Below, piece by piece: positions 11,029-22,134 of a stretch of DNA of 64,000 bases. Source of the stretch: Liopterus haemorrhoidalis (Eukaryota; Arthropoda; Insecta; Coleoptera; Dytiscidae); contig OZ020624.1 of the NCBI GenBank assembly GCA_963971575.1, positions 6,444,903 to 6,508,902 on the forward strand, in the 5' to 3' direction. A program made the translations under genes and the position numbers. The notes below the pieces were generated by a model, which was not told the DNA's origin, searched no databases, and worked only from the letters and a program-made list of their open reading frames with translations. Numbering within the stretch: the first letter of the stretch is position 1; each line of letters opens with the position of its first letter.

Positions 11029-12296
11029 TTAGGATAAAGGTGGTATAGATGCCCCAGTGGGATAAACGCCCCACTTCGCATATATCCACAACGGTGTGTG
11101 TTTGTATCATTTCAGTACTGGCAGTTTGTACGAGAAACACAGTCTTCTGAAATAAATGTGTTAAATTATCATCAATGTTAATAGTTTATGAAAAATTAAA
11201 TTGTAAAGGTAGGTGCTCATATGAGTGGTTGTATTTCAATAGTTACGACATTTTGTCTTAAGGTTTTATGACCTAACTATAACTTTAACAAAATTAGTTT
11301 CATTACTAGGTATCAGAAGACACTTAACCTCACATTATAGAGTAGAAAATAATGCTCAATATTGTATACATTCGAAATAAACAGATGGGGCATCTATCCC
11401 ATAGAAAAAGGATACAAGGCCGCAATAAATGTGGGATATATGGCTCGGGCATTGTATATATAATCTTATAATAAAATATGTATAAATATATATATAATCT
11501 TATACTAACATTTTCCCAAGGACACGCAACAACATATATGCCAAAATAGATACTTGGAAAAAATATCGCAAAAATATGAAAAGTATTAAAAATTTTGAAA
11601 AGTTTTAAAAAAGTCCTATCAAAAAACGTTTCAAAAAAAGATGATAATTATTACTTGTATAGTAATTTTTGTAGAATAGATGTTTTAGAAAATTTTCTCT
11701 GTTGCGAAATATTCGCAAAAATCTTAAAATCGACACGAGTAAACTTACATTTATAGTTGCCCGATTAGTACCAAAAGTTGAACAACTGGTGCCATTGATG
11801 TCAAAAACTTAAATATGAAGTTTCATAAAAATCCGTTTGGCCAAAATTGCTCTACACATCTCCATGGATCGACAGACACACAGACCAACAGACATGCTAA
11901 AAATAGTCAAAATCGGTATGACCACTTCGTATATATGTTGGCAGTCGGTAAAAAAATAATAATAAATTGTAATTTTGATTAAATTGTAATTTTTAGTTGT
12001 TATTTAAAAAAAAAAATTGTTGGTCAAAATCAAATGCATTATTTTAGTGAGGCATAAATACCACCATATGGGGCAAAAATGCCATCGATATGGGATATAT
12101 GGCCAATTACAGTACTATTTTAAATCATTAATTTTATATATTTAGAATAATTATAAGTGTTTTAATCTTATTTTATTGTGTAGTAAGATTATCTAAGAAT
12201 TATAGCAAAATAACAGATAAAGTTTAATAATCAAGATTAATGCAACACGATTGTTTTTCTATAACTGGGGCATCTATCCCACCTTTACCCTATAAT
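11029..12296. mobile_element. Large MITE with GATAGATGCCCCA inverted termini
   Basis: Left GGATAAAGGTGGTATAGATG and right (reverse complement) GGGTAAAGGTGGGATAGATG form imperfect TIRs about 30 bp long. TATAATAT lies on both outer sides and may be an 8-bp duplication, but the AT-rich context makes that weak. Internal copies of GGGGCATCTATCCC occur near 11388. It contains a family B copy, so it is older than that insertion. Confidence 0.55.
11560..11956 (-). mobile_element. Family B HINE-like element, copy B6 (diverged, partial)
   Basis: On the minus strand: TTTTTACCGACTGCCAACAT, a decayed GTCTG repeat, and the family B body (GTTTACTCGTGTCGATTTTA, GCGAATATTTCGCAAC). The 3' hairpin end is missing. 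The microsatellite has shrunk to a few irregular units, suggesting an old copy. Confidence 0.65.
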
Positions 12297-12299
12297 ATT

Positions 12300-13288
12300 A
12301 CCGCATCCATGATAGGATACTTTTTACTCGTGTACCTTGGTTTATGAATTCCCGCTTTAACGAACTACTTTGAAAATCTGCTATTAACTGTTTCGCTCTT
12401 ATACGCTGCTAGTCTGTTTCACTCTTATACAAGACCCAGTTTCGGTTAACGAATTCCAGCTTTAACGAAGAGTTGCCGTGGCTCCGTGGTAAGACATGGA
12501 TTCGATTCCCTCCACCTCCTTCGGATTTTTATTTTCCGAAATTGTGCAGTCAACTCTAGAGACGACTCAGCCTCAAGTATTTAATATTTTATGAGTGTTT
12601 ATAATGAGTACCAGGCGAAACGTCGCCCTGACCACGTTGCTATCATATCTATTGTTGGCGGTTTAGAAACAGAAGCTCCAGGCGCAGAAAGAGCTTGTTC
12701 CGACCCTGTTTTCATAACATATCTGTATCCCAATTTGAAAACATAGAAGCTAAATCTTCGCTTACAAATTTTGCGAGAACTTTACCTCGTATTTTCTTTC
12801 GTAAAGAATTTTTCAAACTGTTCGTCTTGAAGGCGAATTGGTTTCCAGTTTTCCGTGTTATGTATGCATGAAGTTCAACATGTAGTTTATCATACTTCCG
12901 AACAGTTTAGATAATCAATGTGCATATTCGATTGATCCCCAAAGCTAAGATTAATGGTAACTTATTTCTCCGAGTTTCTAGACTTAAAAGTCTTTTTGTA
13001 AACTGTTAAACATTGATGAAGCATGTTTTTGTTGTGTACAACATTTTTCACAGTGTAAAGTATCCGACAAGCTCTTAACTTTTTACTAGAATTAACAGCT
13101 TTATAAAATTTTATATTATACTTTTGACAGAACAAAAAATAAACTGAAACGACATTGCATAGTAATGAGGTATTGTGAAGTTTTTAAAATTTTTGAGACA
13201 GTACACAAAAAAATTTTAAAAATACATTTCCCGAGGTAAGAAGTTTCTTAATTCTTATGACATAAAAGTAGATAAAAAGGTTATTTTA
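12300..13288. other. Unassigned region with a tRNA-like segment near 12470
   Basis: TGGCTCCGTGGTAAGACATG and GGATTCGATTCCCTCC at 12478-12515 look like pol III A and B boxes, but only about 20 nt apart, too close for a tRNA. A short direct repeat (GTTTCGCTCTTATAC and GTTTCACTCTTATAC) lies at 12389-12435. On the minus strand, about 50 codons are open at 12700-12860 without a recognisable motif. Confidence 0.3.
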
Positions 13289-13338
13289 TGAAAATTGATA
13301 TGCAGTGTGAACTTCAGACATTTCAGGGTTTCGTAAGT
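13289..13338 (-). mobile_element. Family A 3'-end remnant
   Basis: AATTGATATGCAGTGTGAAC, then CATTTCAGGGTTTCGTAAGT, is the reverse complement of the family A 3' end with its subterminal repeat. The next element follows directly. Confidence 0.5.
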
Positions 13339-13440
13339 ATAGGTTATTCCAAACCTTTAAGTGGAACTAAATTGAATTTAAATTTTCTTAAGTTGTCACT
13401 CATCATAATTTTTGCGCACATTTACTTAAGTGTAATATTG

Positions 13441-14456
13441 AAGTTACACATAAGGGAAAGAGTAAAGAAGGCAAGAGTAATCATAAGGAAGCTAAGGAGC
13501 ATAGGAGAGAGGAAGTTTAACGATGATGTTAGCTGGAGCCTGAGGGTGTTTGACGCCGTGGTAAAGAACATCATGCTATATGGGGTGGAAATATGGAGAT
13601 GGAAGGAATGGGAGAAGGTAGAACGAGTACAGGAGAGATATTTAAGATGGATCTTAGGGGTAGATAGAACGACACCAGGGTACATTGTAAGAGAGGATCT
13701 GAAAAGGGATAAGATGAAAGTGGGTACAGGAAGGAGGGCGGTTAAGTACGAAGAGAAAGTTAGAATAGAAACAGACAAAAAAATAATGAGGGAATGCTGG
13801 GAAGAAAGAGCCAGAGAGGAACAGAAAGGAAGATGGTACGCATGGGGGGAGATGAGAAAGGAGTATTACTGGAGATGCGGAGTGGATGCGACAAAGGTGG
13901 AAAGGAGAAGAAATGAAGAGATAAGCGTGATTGAGGTGGTGAGGAGGAGGGATAAGGAAGTAGGGGAGCAAGAAAGGACAGTCAGAATAGACAAGTCAAG
14001 GAGCGCAGGGAGATATAAGGAGGTCAGAACTATAGGGGTACCAAGCTAGTTGAAGGGAGAAAGAGGAAAGTCAGGAGGGAGGATTAGGAGGAATGCGAGG
14101 CTAAGGTGCGGGAATGAAGAGAGTGTTAGTACTATATGTACAAATATGCCGAACCGCGTATTCATGGCAACCATATATGTACTTTTGTTCTGTCAGTTGC
14201 AATAATAAATATATGTCATGTTATCTGACACTTGGTTTTCTATTTTTATTTACATTTAACCACCTTTCCATTCCACAAATATCTAACAGAGAGAGTAAAT
14301 AGATATTGGAGGAAACAGGAGGATAAGATGTGCGGGGAGGAGGAAAAAGATATAGAGCACCTCGCGAAGAGGTGTAGGGAGATGACAGTGTGGTCGGGGA
14401 GCACATTAGACCTGTTGCACGAAGATGGAAGGGGGAGAGATGGACGAGGGAATTAG
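13441..14456 (+). pseudogene. LINE reverse transcriptase C-terminal region, interrupted
   Basis: Reads LHIRERVKKARVIIRKLRSI, NIMLYGVEIWRWKEWEKVER, VQERYLRWILGVDRTTPGYI, then a lysine/arginine/glutamate-rich region (CWEERAREEQKGRW, RCGVDATKVERRRNEEISV) and RCGNEE. This is the C-terminal third of an insect LINE whose codon use is purine-rich, unlike the surrounding DNA. A TAG at 14047-14049 breaks the frame and a 164-bp insertion at 14124 splits the final zinc-knuckle-like part (RYWRKQEDKMCGEEEKDIEH). The A-rich 3' UTR extends to about 14760. Catalytic motifs are absent. Confidence 0.75.
14124..14287. mobile_element. 164-bp MITE inserted in LINE coding sequence
   Basis: AGAGAG flanks both sides (14118-14123 and 14288-14293). 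Removing the insert and one AGAGAG restores the frame as GNEERVNRYW. The ends share GTTAG in inverted orientation; the superfamily is not identifiable. Confidence 0.55.
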
Positions 14457-15249
14457 AGGCAAGAAGGATTGAGATTGGGGAAGGATAACAGGAAGGTGTA
14501 AAGGAAGGAAGGAAGGAAGGAAGAGCCCCGGGGGGAATCAGAAGTGGGAAAAGGAAGGAAGGAAGGTGGCTGAGGTTACATAGGAATGAGGAAGAAGGAA
14601 GGGACATAGGACGAGGGGTGAAGAAATGGTTGGAAGGGAAGAGAATGGAATAAAATAAATAGTAATTTAATGTAATGTATGGATAATATGACGTTGGGAT
14701 GTTGATAGGAGATATGATATGTTTTGTAATTGTAGTGAATACTCGAAACACGGAAAGGTCGAGGGGGAAATAAATTTGACCATTTAGTTTAAGCTTTGTA
14801 AATCATACTTACATTGAACATGCGGTGTTTAGCTTAGGGTGAATTGATATTATAAAATGTCATTTGCATTGCATTTTGTTTTTTTGTGTCACTCTTAATA
14901 CAAATGTCTCATTTCTTAAATTAGTATGTCTTCCAAAAATGTATCTTTCGAAAATATTCTTAAAAATGAATTATATATTTTATTTTTTATAATAAATGGG
15001 AACATGAAACATGAAATAACCTAGAAAAGCTCTGTTTTCGTGGCAAAAAATGAAATTTCCACTTAGGCCCGCTTAAACAAAAGAAACGACCTATATCTAT
15101 ACTCATTAAAATGGTCTAGGGATATTTAATAAAGTACTTGATGAGATTGGGAAAAGATTGTTTGGGGGGAAAGGATTGAAAGGACTATTTTATAAAGATT
15201 TTATCAATAGCATGTAGGGAGTGACATTGCGTGTGTGTCGGGATAACCC

Positions 15250-15546
15250 TTTGGGTGACCATTTTCTTAAGAAGGCAATGCGGGACGGAGCAAAAAAAAA
15301 GGTCCTCCTCTCTCAAATCTAAGTGAAGAGCAAAAAAACAAGGTCCTTACCACCCAAATCCAAGGGAAGAGCAAAAAAAAGGTCCTCATCTCCCAAAATC
15401 CAAGTGAAGAGCAAAAAAAAGGTCCTCATGTCCCAAAATCCAAGTGAAGAGCAAAAAAAAGGTCCTCAAATCCAAATGCGGGACTTTTGCGTGACGCATC
15501 TTAATGCGGGACAAAATGTTAAAATGCGGGACGAATGGTCACCCTA
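15250..15546. mobile_element. MITE with GGGTGACCATT ends and internal minisatellite
   Basis: GGGTGACCATT and AATGGTCACCC form 11-bp TIRs. The flanks AACCCTTT and TATCCTTT match at 6 of 8 positions, so an old 8-bp duplication is possible. Four to five units of a roughly 50-bp repeat (AAGTGAAGAGCAAAAAAAAG, then GTCCTCATCTCCCAAA) fill the interior. The same unit is found, reversed, in the hAT MITE at 3898-4147. Confidence 0.6.
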
Positions 15547-16189
15547 TCCTTTGCTAAAGTCGAGGTCAAATGCCGCAGGTGTTGATGAAAATTTTCAAAC
15601 CTGCGCGATTTGGATTCGATTCTAGAAGGTTCAAGCTACAAAAATGAGAATTTTTTTTGACATTCCATCTAAATTTAATTTGTAAACGTCAGAATTTCAA
15701 TTGTTTTTTGAATTTTGTTTATAGTCTTGTGAATGTTACCACATGCCTGGTTGACGCACACCCGGCCTTGTTTACATACTATTGGTGGAGTTTTTGAGAA
15801 CAAATGAACATTCCTCTCTTGATTTTATCATTCCCTCTATACTGTTCCTTCTGTTCGCTCTATCTTATTACAACCTGTATACGAGAATGAGTCAAAAGGT
15901 AACCTTAATATAGCCGTACAAATTTAAAATTTCGTCGTGAACGGCTATAATCCATTACAAGAACGGGTACTTTTTTCTGGTTCTTTATAAAAACCTTTTT
16001 TTTATAACGCCTTATAATAAATAGAAATATGCAATATCCAGCATTCTGTTTTAATTCTGAACAAATATGAAGGAGACGTGTCCATCTATGACCTATATAA
16101 CTAATATCTAAGCATAACCGTTGAACAGAGTGACCCACTTCGTTCAGGAATCTCATGTGTGAAGTAGGCTATACAGTGCTTTCCTCAAA
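15547..16189. other. Unassigned spacer
   Basis: No coding region or repeat recognised. An 83-codon minus-strand frame (15905-16156) has no motif and is not supported as a gene. Confidence 0.35.
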
Positions 16190-16417
16190 TGCAGCGATTC
16201 CCAACATTTTTCTCTCAAGTACTCCTTGATTACTTTTCATTTATTAATTTATTTTTATTTATTTACGAAATTTGATTACAGATAAAAATCAAAATAGCAA
16301 ATAAAAAATATAACATAAAACAAAATACATAGTAAAAAAAAATACATAATAATTCACGCAAAAATAAGTGATTTTATTTGGTTAATAAATGCGTTAAAAG
16401 ACATGTTGAACAGATCT
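16190..16417. other. hAT-like end and AT-rich 3'-UTR-like sequence
   Basis: CAGCGATTCCCAACATTTTT at about 16185-16204 resembles a hAT terminus. The TTTATTAATTTATTTTTATT stretch after it resembles the tails of LINEs in this window. Neither can be completed. Confidence 0.3.
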
Positions 16418-17418
16418 GGCATGCTGAGTGTGTAGGACAAATTTTGCTTTGTAGTAACCACGGCAAAATGAACGATCTTTTAAAATAATTTATCGTCTGT
16501 TAATCTCCGAGCTTTAAAAACAAATTTTATGTTAAAATATTTTTTTGTTAATTTTAATTCGAATACCTAATATCATTATTTAGGTTTCTAAATAAGTGCA
16601 GTATTTTTTTTTTATATAACAAGGTTCATTAAGATTTTGAAAATTGGGCCTATGGCTTTCATTGGTTGTCTTAAATCATACGCTCCGCCCCTCTGGCTTC
16701 GTATAAATGACACAGAATGAAAATATAATTCCAATTGGTTATTAAATTTACGCTCTTGAAAATTAAATTCAAAATGTGCTAAAATATCACTAGAATTTTA
16801 ACAAATTAATTTAAACATAATAAATATGAAAAAAAAAAAAAATAAAATAAAATTGACTCCACAAGCCAGGAACGAACCTGTGTAGTGAATAACGATCCTG
16901 TGTGGTTGTCGAGCAACTGAGCCACTAGACCACCAAACGCTTATCAACTTAGTGTGTTATAAGAGTATAACATGTATGCATCGTCAACCAAAAAACACAA
17001 AAAATGCGTTATTTTCCGAAAACATAAATTGATCAAAAATTCCTGTTGTACTATTCCGGTTCACACCATTATACATTACTTAGAATTTTTTCACATTTTT
17101 AGTTTAAACCATCTGGGCTACAGGGTGTGGGACAAAAATTTTTTTGCACAATTTTGGCAAAAATCGCCTCAAAATAATTTATTTTGCAAAAATTAAATTT
17201 TGATCGTTAATCCACGTACTAAGGGCTTTCATTTGATACCCTACTCAGAATTTTAAAAAAATATTTTTTTTTTCGATGAGCACATATTTGTTTATATTTT
17301 TAGGGGGATATGTTTTTTAGATGTTTTAGTATTTTTCCTATGTGCGGGTCAAAAAGTTGTACAAGCATGCCAATTTTCAACTCTCTAGGTTTAGCCGTTT
17401 GGCTACAATTTTTACCGA

Positions 17419-17496
<78 letters not shown>

Positions 17497-17553
17497 GACA
17501 AAATGACGGTATAAGGGTTTTTTGGTCATACCTACAAAACCCTAAATATGGTA
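16418..17553 (-). mobile_element. Family A HINE-like element, copy A3 (mosaic)
   Basis: The 5' end (at the right) is complete: TAGGGTTTTGTAGGTATGAC and a long GTCT array at about 17420-17495. At the left the sequence switches near 16517 from the A1/A2/A10 body type to the A5/A6/A9 type (TGTAGGACAAATTTTGCTTT), and the terminal hairpin is missing. The join suggests recombination between subfamilies. Confidence 0.65.
16855..16938 (-). other. tRNA-like pol III promoter segment in A3
   Basis: Minus strand: A-box-like TGGTCTAGTGGCTCAGTTGC, B-box-like AGGTTCGTTCCTGGC, then T-runs. Sequence between the boxes is unlike the other copies. Confidence 0.55.
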
Positions 17554-17559
17554 TCTAGA

Positions 17560-17878
17560 TGCAGATACAGATACCGAATTATATAAAATATCTAGATACA
17601 GATACATGCCAAAAATGTTTGTATCTAGATACAGCTAGATACTTGAAAAAACACTGAAAAATGAAAATACCATATTTTTTACCAAATAAACAGTGTTTGT
17701 TAATCAGTATTACACAGGCTGTTCAAAAATGACCGTGACGTCTCAAAAAGCCCACTAAATTCAAGGTAAAACACTATTCTACGGAATAAATTTGTACTAA
17801 ATAACGCATGTATTATGTTCCATATGTGCTAACGTATGAGCTGCGTATCTATAAGACTAATATTAGTCTTATACAGGG
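17560..17878. repeat. TATCTAGATAC-rich transposon end and spacer
   Basis: Several TATCTAGATAC palindromes and near copies lie at 17560-17645, ending in CTTGAAAAAACACTG. This is the style of hAT subterminal repeats. No opposite end found. The rest is AT-rich without features. Confidence 0.35.
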
Positions 17879-18034
17879 TGGGCCCAATAAGACCTACTAA
17901 TGTTAAACACTGATAACTCTTGTAATAATCATTTATTTTGATTAATTTTTTTTTATACATTAAATATATATTATGGAAATTATGTATGAAATAAGACATC
18001 AGACAAATGTCCACCATTTCTTTCAACTTTAACG
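17879..18034 (-). mobile_element. 3' end of an IS630-like transposon
   Basis: The end TACAGGGTGGGCCCAATAAG is a common insect IS630/mariner-like terminus. About 110 bp inside it, on the minus strand, the frame reads VKVERNGGHLSDVLFHT followed by a stop. That matches the usual C-terminus (..NGGH..DVIF.T) of such transposases. Only this end is present. Confidence 0.5.
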
Positions 18035-18059
18035 TAACTCACTGGTGTTTTTCGCCATT

Positions 18060-18135
18060 ATCTAAGTTATTTTAGCGTACCCCGTACTGGTCCTCCGCGT
18101 ACCACCAGGGGTACGCGTACCACAGGTTGGGAACT
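18060..18135 (-). mobile_element. hAT terminus fragment
   Basis: On the minus strand CAGCAGTTCCCAACCTGTGG, followed by GTACGCG motifs, is a typical hAT end. The partner end was not found. Confidence 0.4.
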
Positions 18136-18516
18136 GCTGATATAATGCATCTTTCAAGGACATACCTTTATTTTTCGCCGCAAACACCAACAAAGCAAAC
18201 AAATCAATATTTGATGCTAAGGACGACGAGATAGCTTGCAGTAAAGGATTCTCGCAAGTTATTTTTAATTAAAATTATCTCTTGTGTACATACGTGGATT
18301 ATTAATTTTAATTATCTGATGGGAATTTTAATCTGATGAGAAATTTAGAAAAATCTTGAATTTATGCAGATTTTACTGCTTTTAAATTTGTACAGATATA
18401 TACTTGTTTTGCATGTTTCTCGTGAATTGATGACACTAACCTAAATACCACAAGAAAAAAAAAACACATTAATGATTGATAATTTCATCTTCTTTCTCTT
18501 TATTGATTTTTTTTAG

Positions 18517-18651
18517 GTTATATTCTTTGGTTAGTTAAGGTAACTAAAGTCACTGGATTATACAAAGTAGCGCAAGCCTTTGAAGAAGCCGACAGACCCC
18601 AGGGTTTGATTGACAACACTGGATTCCCTATTAAGCAAACTAAAGCAGCAA
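18517..18651 (+). CDS. Candidate host exon, function unknown
   Basis: A pyrimidine tract (TTCTTTCTCTTTATTG, then TTTTTTTT) and AG at 18515-18516 form a good splice acceptor. Downstream, 44 codons are open: YILWLVKVTKVTGLYKVAQA, then FEEADRPQGLIDNTGFPIKQ, then TKAAI. Composition is balanced and unlike the transposon fragments around it. A family A element (A4) begins at 18652 with no visible donor before it, so any host reading frame is interrupted there or the segment is itself from an unrecognised element. I do not recognise the protein. Confidence 0.35.
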
Positions 18652-18703
18652 TTTTTAGGGTTTTGTAGGTATGACCAAAAAACCCTTATACCGTCGTTTG
18701 GTC

Positions 18704-18761
<58 letters not shown>

Positions 18762-19192
18762 TCGGTAAAAATTGTAGCCAAACGGCTAAACCTAGAGAGT
18801 TGAAATTTGGCATGCTTATACAACTCTTTGACCCACACATAGGCAAAATACTAAAACATCTAAAAAACATATCCCCCTAAAAATATAAACACAAATGTGC
18901 TCATAAAAAAAAAATATATTTTTTTAAAATTCTGAGTAGGGTATCAAATGAAAGCCCTTAGTAAGTGGATTAACGATCAAAATTTTATTTTTGCAAAATA
19001 AATTATTTTGATGCGATTTTTGCCAAAATTGTGCAAAAAAATTTTTGTCCTACACCCTGTAGCCCAGATGGTTTAAACTAAAAATCTGAAAAAATTCTAA
19101 GTAATGTACATTTGTGTGAACCGGAATAGTACAACATGAATTTTTGATCAGATTATGTTTTCGGAAAATAACGCATTTTTTGTGTTTTTTTG
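18652..19192 (+). mobile_element. Family A HINE-like element, copy A4 (3'-truncated)
   Basis: TTTTTAGGGTTTTGTAGGTA, GTCT array of about 13 units (18707-18761), and the conserved 5' half through ACGCATTTTTTGTG. It then stops abruptly, without tRNA-like segment, 3' subterminal repeat or hairpin, and joins LINE sequence. Confidence 0.75.
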
Positions 19193-19484
19193 CTTGACCA
19201 CGTAAATTATATTCAGTGTCATTAGATAGAGTGAGTTTCATTGAAAAACAAAGCTGTTTAGTTCTAGAATTATTAAGGCTTAGTGCGTTGGTTGTATACC
19301 AATCTTCTGCAGATTTTATAGTCCGATTGATATTATCAGTAAGTTCATGAATCTTTAAAGAACTCTGTTAGCAAAGTTGTATCATCTGCATAAAGAATAG
19401 TTTTTGCTTTATCTAGAAAAAGAGGTAGATCATTAACGTATATTAAAATTAGCAGAGGCCTAAGAATAGACCTCAAGAATAGAA
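19193..19484 (-). pseudogene. LINE reverse transcriptase fragment with YADD motif
   Basis: Minus strand reads LLILIYVNDLPLFLDKAKT, then ILYADDTTLLTEF. After a frameshift it continues as IHELTDNINRTIKSAEDWYT, TNALSLNNSRTKQLCFSM and KLTLSNDTEYNLRG. It is close in order and spacing to the LINE at 6561 (VNTILYADDTT ... SINVAKTQHLFFSM). The fragment covers the palm and is cut at its 3' side by A4. Confidence 0.65.
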
Positions 19485-19924
19485 ATAATGTTTTATTTTA
19501 CAAGAATTCGTAAAATTAGGTTCCAAACTTGTTGCAAATTGGTTTGTAATGTTTTCTACAATAATTTCAAAACTGTATTACTGTGATAAATCATATTTTG
19601 AATGCTATCTTCTCAAATATTTTTAATATCAGCCCTGCTTACGAAATCCTGTAAACTATGAAAATTTACATTTTATATATTTTTTCAGATAAACATGTTT
19701 CGTCGCATAAATGTTTACGTAATTCCTGCTAATGATATAAAAATAAAATTTCCTTATCAACTTATTTTAGAGGATTAACTATTTTTTTAATCCCATACTA
19801 ATTCATTTGTGGTTAACAAAACATCGAGACAACATTAAAATGTCTTTCTTATAAATTCTAAGTTATTTTTTGTATGTCTTTTAACATTGAATATATTGGT
19901 TCTCGTGAAAGTGTAGTTATTTTT
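19485..19924. other. AT-rich spacer
   Basis: No gene seen. AAATCCTGTAAACTATGAAA near 19645 may be a decayed family A 3' end. Confidence 0.3.
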
Positions 19925-21660
19925 GGAAATTTGGGTATTAAATCAAAAACTATATCTCAAAAATGGTAAGAAATAGAGACCTAAGGTTTAAATATTTAAA
20001 AAATTTAGTTTTACGATGTTTTTTCTGTAATATTTGCCGTAATGAAAAATTCATATCTCAAAAATGGTGAAAGGTAGAGACTTGAGGTTTGAATTTTTGG
20101 AATTCTTACATCTTGTTTTGTCTAGAAAAAATTAATGTTTGGTCCGTAATGACCTAAAACTATTGAAAATTTAGATTTTTTTGTAATTTTAAAAATTCAT
20201 ATCTCAAAAAAGGTAAGCATAGAGATTTGAGGTTTGAATTTTTGAAATTCTCACATCTTGTTTTGTCTAGAAAAAATTAACGTTTGGTCCGTAATGACCT
20301 AAAACTATTCAAAATTTTGATTTTTTTGTAATTTTAAAAATTCATATCTCAAAAAAGGTAAGACATAAAGATTTGAGGTATAAATTTTTGGAATTGTCAC
20401 ACCTTGTTTTGTCTAGAAAAATATAATGTTTGGTCCGTAATGACCTAAAACTATTAGGGAAAATTTTGATTTTTTTTTAAATTTTAAAAAATTCATATCT
20501 CATAAAAGGTAAGAAATAGAGACTTGAGGTTTGAATTTTTTGAATTCTCACACCTTGTTTCGTCTAGAAAAATATAATGTTTGGTCCGTAATGACCTAAA
20601 ACTATTAGGGAAAATTTTGAAACGTTTTGTAATTTTAAAAATTCATATCTCAAAAAAAGTAAGAAATAGAGACTTGAGGTTTGAATTTTTGGAATTCTCA
20701 CTCCTTGTTTTGTCTAGAAAAAATTAATGTTTGGTCCGTAATGACCTAAAACTATCGAAAATTTAGATTTTTTTGTAATTTTAAAAATTCATATCTCAAA
20801 AAAGGTAAGACATAGAGATTTGAGGTTTGAATTTTTGGAATTCTCACTCCTTGTTTTGTCTAGAAAAAATTAATGTTTGGTCCGTAATGACCTAAAAGTA
20901 TTGAAAATTTTGATTTTTATGTAATTTTAAAAATTTATATCACAAAAAAGGTAAGACATAGAGATTTGAGGTTTCAATTTTTGGAATTCTCATACCTTGT
21001 TTTGTCTAGAAAAAATTAATGTTTGGTCCGTAATGACCTAAAACTATTGAAAATTTTGATTTTTTTGTAATTTTAAAAATTCATCTCAAAAAAGGTAAGA
21101 AATAGAGACTTGAGGTTTGCATTTTTGGAATTCTCACACCTTGTTTTGTCTAGAAAAATATAATGTTTGGTCCGTAATGACCTAAAACTATTAGGAAAAA
21201 TTTTGATTTTTTTTTTTAATTTTAAAAAATTCATATCTTATAAAAGGTAAGAAATAGAGACTTGAGGTTTGAATTTTTGGAATTCTCACACCTTGTTTTG
21301 TCTAGAAAAATATAATGTTTGGTCCGTAATGACCTAAAACTATTAGGAAAAATTTTGATTTTTTTTTTTAATTTTAAAAAATTCATATCTTATAAAAGGT
21401 AAGAAATAGAGACTTGAGGTTTGAATTTTTGGAATTCTCACACCTTGTTTTGTCTAGAAAAAAATAAAGTTTGGTCCGTAATGACCTAAAACTATTAGAG
21501 AAAATTTTTATTTTTTTTGGAATATAAAAAAATTCATATCTCATAAAAGGTAAGAAATAGAGACTTGAAATTTAAATTTTTGGAATTTTCACATCTTATT
21601 TTGTCTAGAAAAAATTAATGTTTGGTCCGTAATGACCTAAAACTATTAGGGAAAATTTTT
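19925..21660. repeat. Tandem satellite, about 145-152 bp units, 12 copies
   Basis: Each unit contains TTCATATCTCAAAAAAGGTA, then AAATAGAGACTTGAGGTTTG, CCTTGTTTTGTCTAGAAAAA and TTTGGTCCGTAATGACCTAA. The GGTCCGTAATG motif recurs at 20141, 20286, 20432, 20583, 20733, 20879, 21025, 21169, 21321, 21473 and 21624, spacing 144-152 bp. Units differ by point changes and A/T-run length. The array runs straight into the body of a family B element. Confidence 0.9.
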
Positions 21661-21689
21661 TCCAAATTTTTCATTTTTTTTTCTCGTTT

Positions 21690-22134
21690 TATCAAAAAAT
21701 GTCTCAAATAAAAGTTAGTTATTGCTTTTATAGCAACTTTTGTTCAATATTTTTTTTCGAAATATTTTTCAGTTGTGAAATATTCGCAAAAATCTTAAAA
21801 TCGACACGAGTAAACTCCCATTTCTAGTCAACCGATTTTTAATAAAAGTTGATCAACACGTGTCATTGATGGCAAAAGCTTAAATATGAAGTTTTATAAA
21901 AATCCTTTCAGCCGAATTTGCTCTGCACGTGTACACAGACAGACAGATAGACGGACGGACGGACGGACAGACAGACAGACGGACGGACGGACAGATAGAC
22001 CGACAGACACCATGCTAAAAATAGTCAAAACGTTATGTAGGGACCTGAATTCGTGGAGATCCATCGAAATCCCGAAACGTCATAATCGGTATGATCACAA
22101 TACCTCCCTTATATATGTTGGCGGTCGGTAAAAA
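21690..22134 (-). mobile_element. Family B HINE-like element, copy B1
   Basis: Minus strand: TTTTTACCGACCGCCAACAT, GGGAGGTATTGTGATCATAC, a GTCT/GTCC array (21937-22005), and the B body to CAAAAGTTGCTATAAAAGC. The 3' part with the hairpin is replaced by the 148-bp satellite array. Confidence 0.75.

Larger units (their letters stand above)
13340..15093. mobile_element. Possible MITE halves flanking a LINE fragment
   Basis: TAGGTTATTCCAAACCTTTA on the left and, reversed, TAGGTCGTTTCTTTTGTTTA on the right resemble the TAGGCTATTCCAAACGTTTA MITE ends at 4571-4998. They probably bound one MITE into which the LINE fragment at 13441-14760 was inserted. The two ends agree only partly. Confidence 0.4.

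Noticed and set aside
14221..14751. 176-codon minus-strand frame, serine/proline-rich
   Set aside because: Antisense of the purine-rich LINE C-terminal region; the plus strand carries the recognisable RT sequence.
17310..17558. Open frames rich in RQTD repeats (also at 18655, 21886, 24416, 25109)
   Set aside because: They are read through the GTCT/GACA microsatellites of families A and B; no protein signal outside the repeat.
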